Source of the DNA: an uncultured Oscillospiraceae bacterium
Lineage (GTDB): Bacteria > Bacillota > Clostridia > Oscillospirales > Oscillospiraceae
Reading direction: 5' to 3'
NCBI GenBank assembly: GCA_910577805.1
Contig: CAJTOE010000063.1
Coordinates: 1-13,143 of the forward strand
DNA: 13,143 bases
The notes beneath the pieces are model-generated. The model saw only the letters and a program-made list of their open reading frames with translations. It did not search any database and had not been told where the DNA came from. Of the stretch, positions 12,737 to 13,143 are shown piece by piece. The number at the start of each line of letters is the position of its first letter. Position 1 is the first letter of the stretch. The position numbers were made by a program, and so were the translations under genes.

Positions 12737-13143
12737 ATGTCTTTGCCCAGCTTCCCTAAAGTTGACCCCCCGATCGAACGAGAAAACGCGGTCAATCAAA
12801 TCCTCTCCTCGATTGCGATGGAGGAACTCGGTCTGAGCCATATCCTCAATGCCGAGGGTGAAAAGCTGCAATATGTTCTGGGTACTCTGCCCGGTCTCAG
12901 CGGTCCTTCCGCCACTGTCGGCGATGTGCTGGCCACCACTGAGAGCGTGCGCAGTATGCTGGAAACTGCCGTACAAAACCAACTTTTCCTGAAAGCGAAG
13001 ATGCAGGGCGCGCTGGCGGCCTCTCCCATGCAGGGTCCCACCGGTCCCACCGGCCCTGCCGGCCCTGCCGGCCCTGCCGGAGGTCCTGCTGGCGCAGCCG
13101 GTCCTGCCGGCCCCACCGGTCCCACCGGTCCCATGGGAGCCAC
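12737..13143 (+). CDS. Collagen-like (BclA-type) protein, 3' end outside window
   Basis: 135 codons visible. Residues 1-60 are the module shared with the minus-strand neighbour: MSLPSFPKVD, then AMEELGLSHILNAEGEKLQY (27-46) and VLGTLPG (47-53), a helical N-terminus recurring in clostridial and bacillar collagen-like proteins. Residues 61-99 are probably helical (VRSMLETAVQNQLFLKAKM). From Gly100 a Gly-X-Y collagen repeat begins (GPT, GPA, GPM triplets) with one extra glycine at 115-116 that shifts the register. Such proteins form trimeric hair-like filaments on spores. The ATG has AAGGAG (12721-12726) 10 nt upstream. The gene runs off the right edge, so its size and C-terminal domain are unknown. 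A perfect sigma-K type promoter precedes it. Spore-surface role is inferred from family and promoter. Confidence 0.88.
   Translation, partial: MSLPSFPKVDPPIERENAVNQILSSIAMEELGLSHILNAEGEKLQYVLGTLPGLSGPSATVGDVLATTESVRSMLETAVQNQLFLKAKMQGALAASPMQGPTGPTGPAGPAGPAGGPAGAAGPAGPTGPTGPMGA

Noticed and set aside
12796..13143. Minus-strand Gly-Pro-Ala/Val open frame at the right edge
   Set aside because: Collagen-like DNA also reads as Gly-Pro on the complement; the plus strand has the start, ribosome site and shared N-terminal module.

Overview
The window looks like the chromosome of a strictly anaerobic, endospore-forming, butyrate-type Clostridia member, most likely Oscillospiraceae (Flavonifractor, Intestinimonas or Oscillibacter-like). 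This is inferred from the GC-rich coding sequence, the AGGAGG ribosome sites, the 3-hydroxybutyryl-CoA and butyryl-CoA-type dehydrogenases, the rubredoxin, rubrerythrin and flavodiiron chemistry, and two BclA-like collagen genes with sporulation-type promoters. No search was run, so the genus is a guess.

Layout. (1) 1-1819, minus strand: hbd followed by an acyl-CoA dehydrogenase cut by the window edge. This is a piece of a beta-oxidation or butyrate operon with a sigma-A promoter and a Rex-like operator in its leader. (2) 2247-3515, minus strand: an unusual metallophosphoesterase-rubrerythrin-rubredoxin fusion. (3) 3664-7822, plus strand: an operon diverging from it. It encodes an acyl-CoA dehydrogenase fused to the FAD domain of EtfA and a complete rubredoxin, then a YwqG-family protein, then a flavodiiron protein (FprA). 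(4) 7838-9732, plus strand: a DUF2975 membrane protein overlapping an XRE regulator, followed by an orphan PstS-like binding protein. (5) 9787-9958: a 172-bp nested palindromic repeat. (6) 10014-10966, plus strand: a lipoprotein gene with its own promoter, a 14-codon leader ORF and apparently no ATG/GTG/TTG start at the right place, closed by a terminator. (7) 10968-12486, minus strand: a collagen-like/Pro-rich protein, an XhlA-like protein and a holin-like protein. (8) From 12737, plus strand: a second collagen-like gene running off the window.

Most interesting signals. First, the fused dehydrogenase and FprA together look like a self-contained route for electrons from acyl-CoA through FAD, the EtfA-type FAD domain and rubredoxin to the diiron site of FprA, which would reduce O2 or NO. 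A rubrerythrin-type peroxidase fusion sits divergently beside them. Second, the two divergent collagen-like genes each have a perfect match to the mother-cell sigma-K consensus (AC-N17-CATANNNTA). This suggests late-sporulation spore-surface genes and places a phage-derived holin pair in a sporulation operon. Both functional stories are inference from sequence; the motifs themselves are directly visible.
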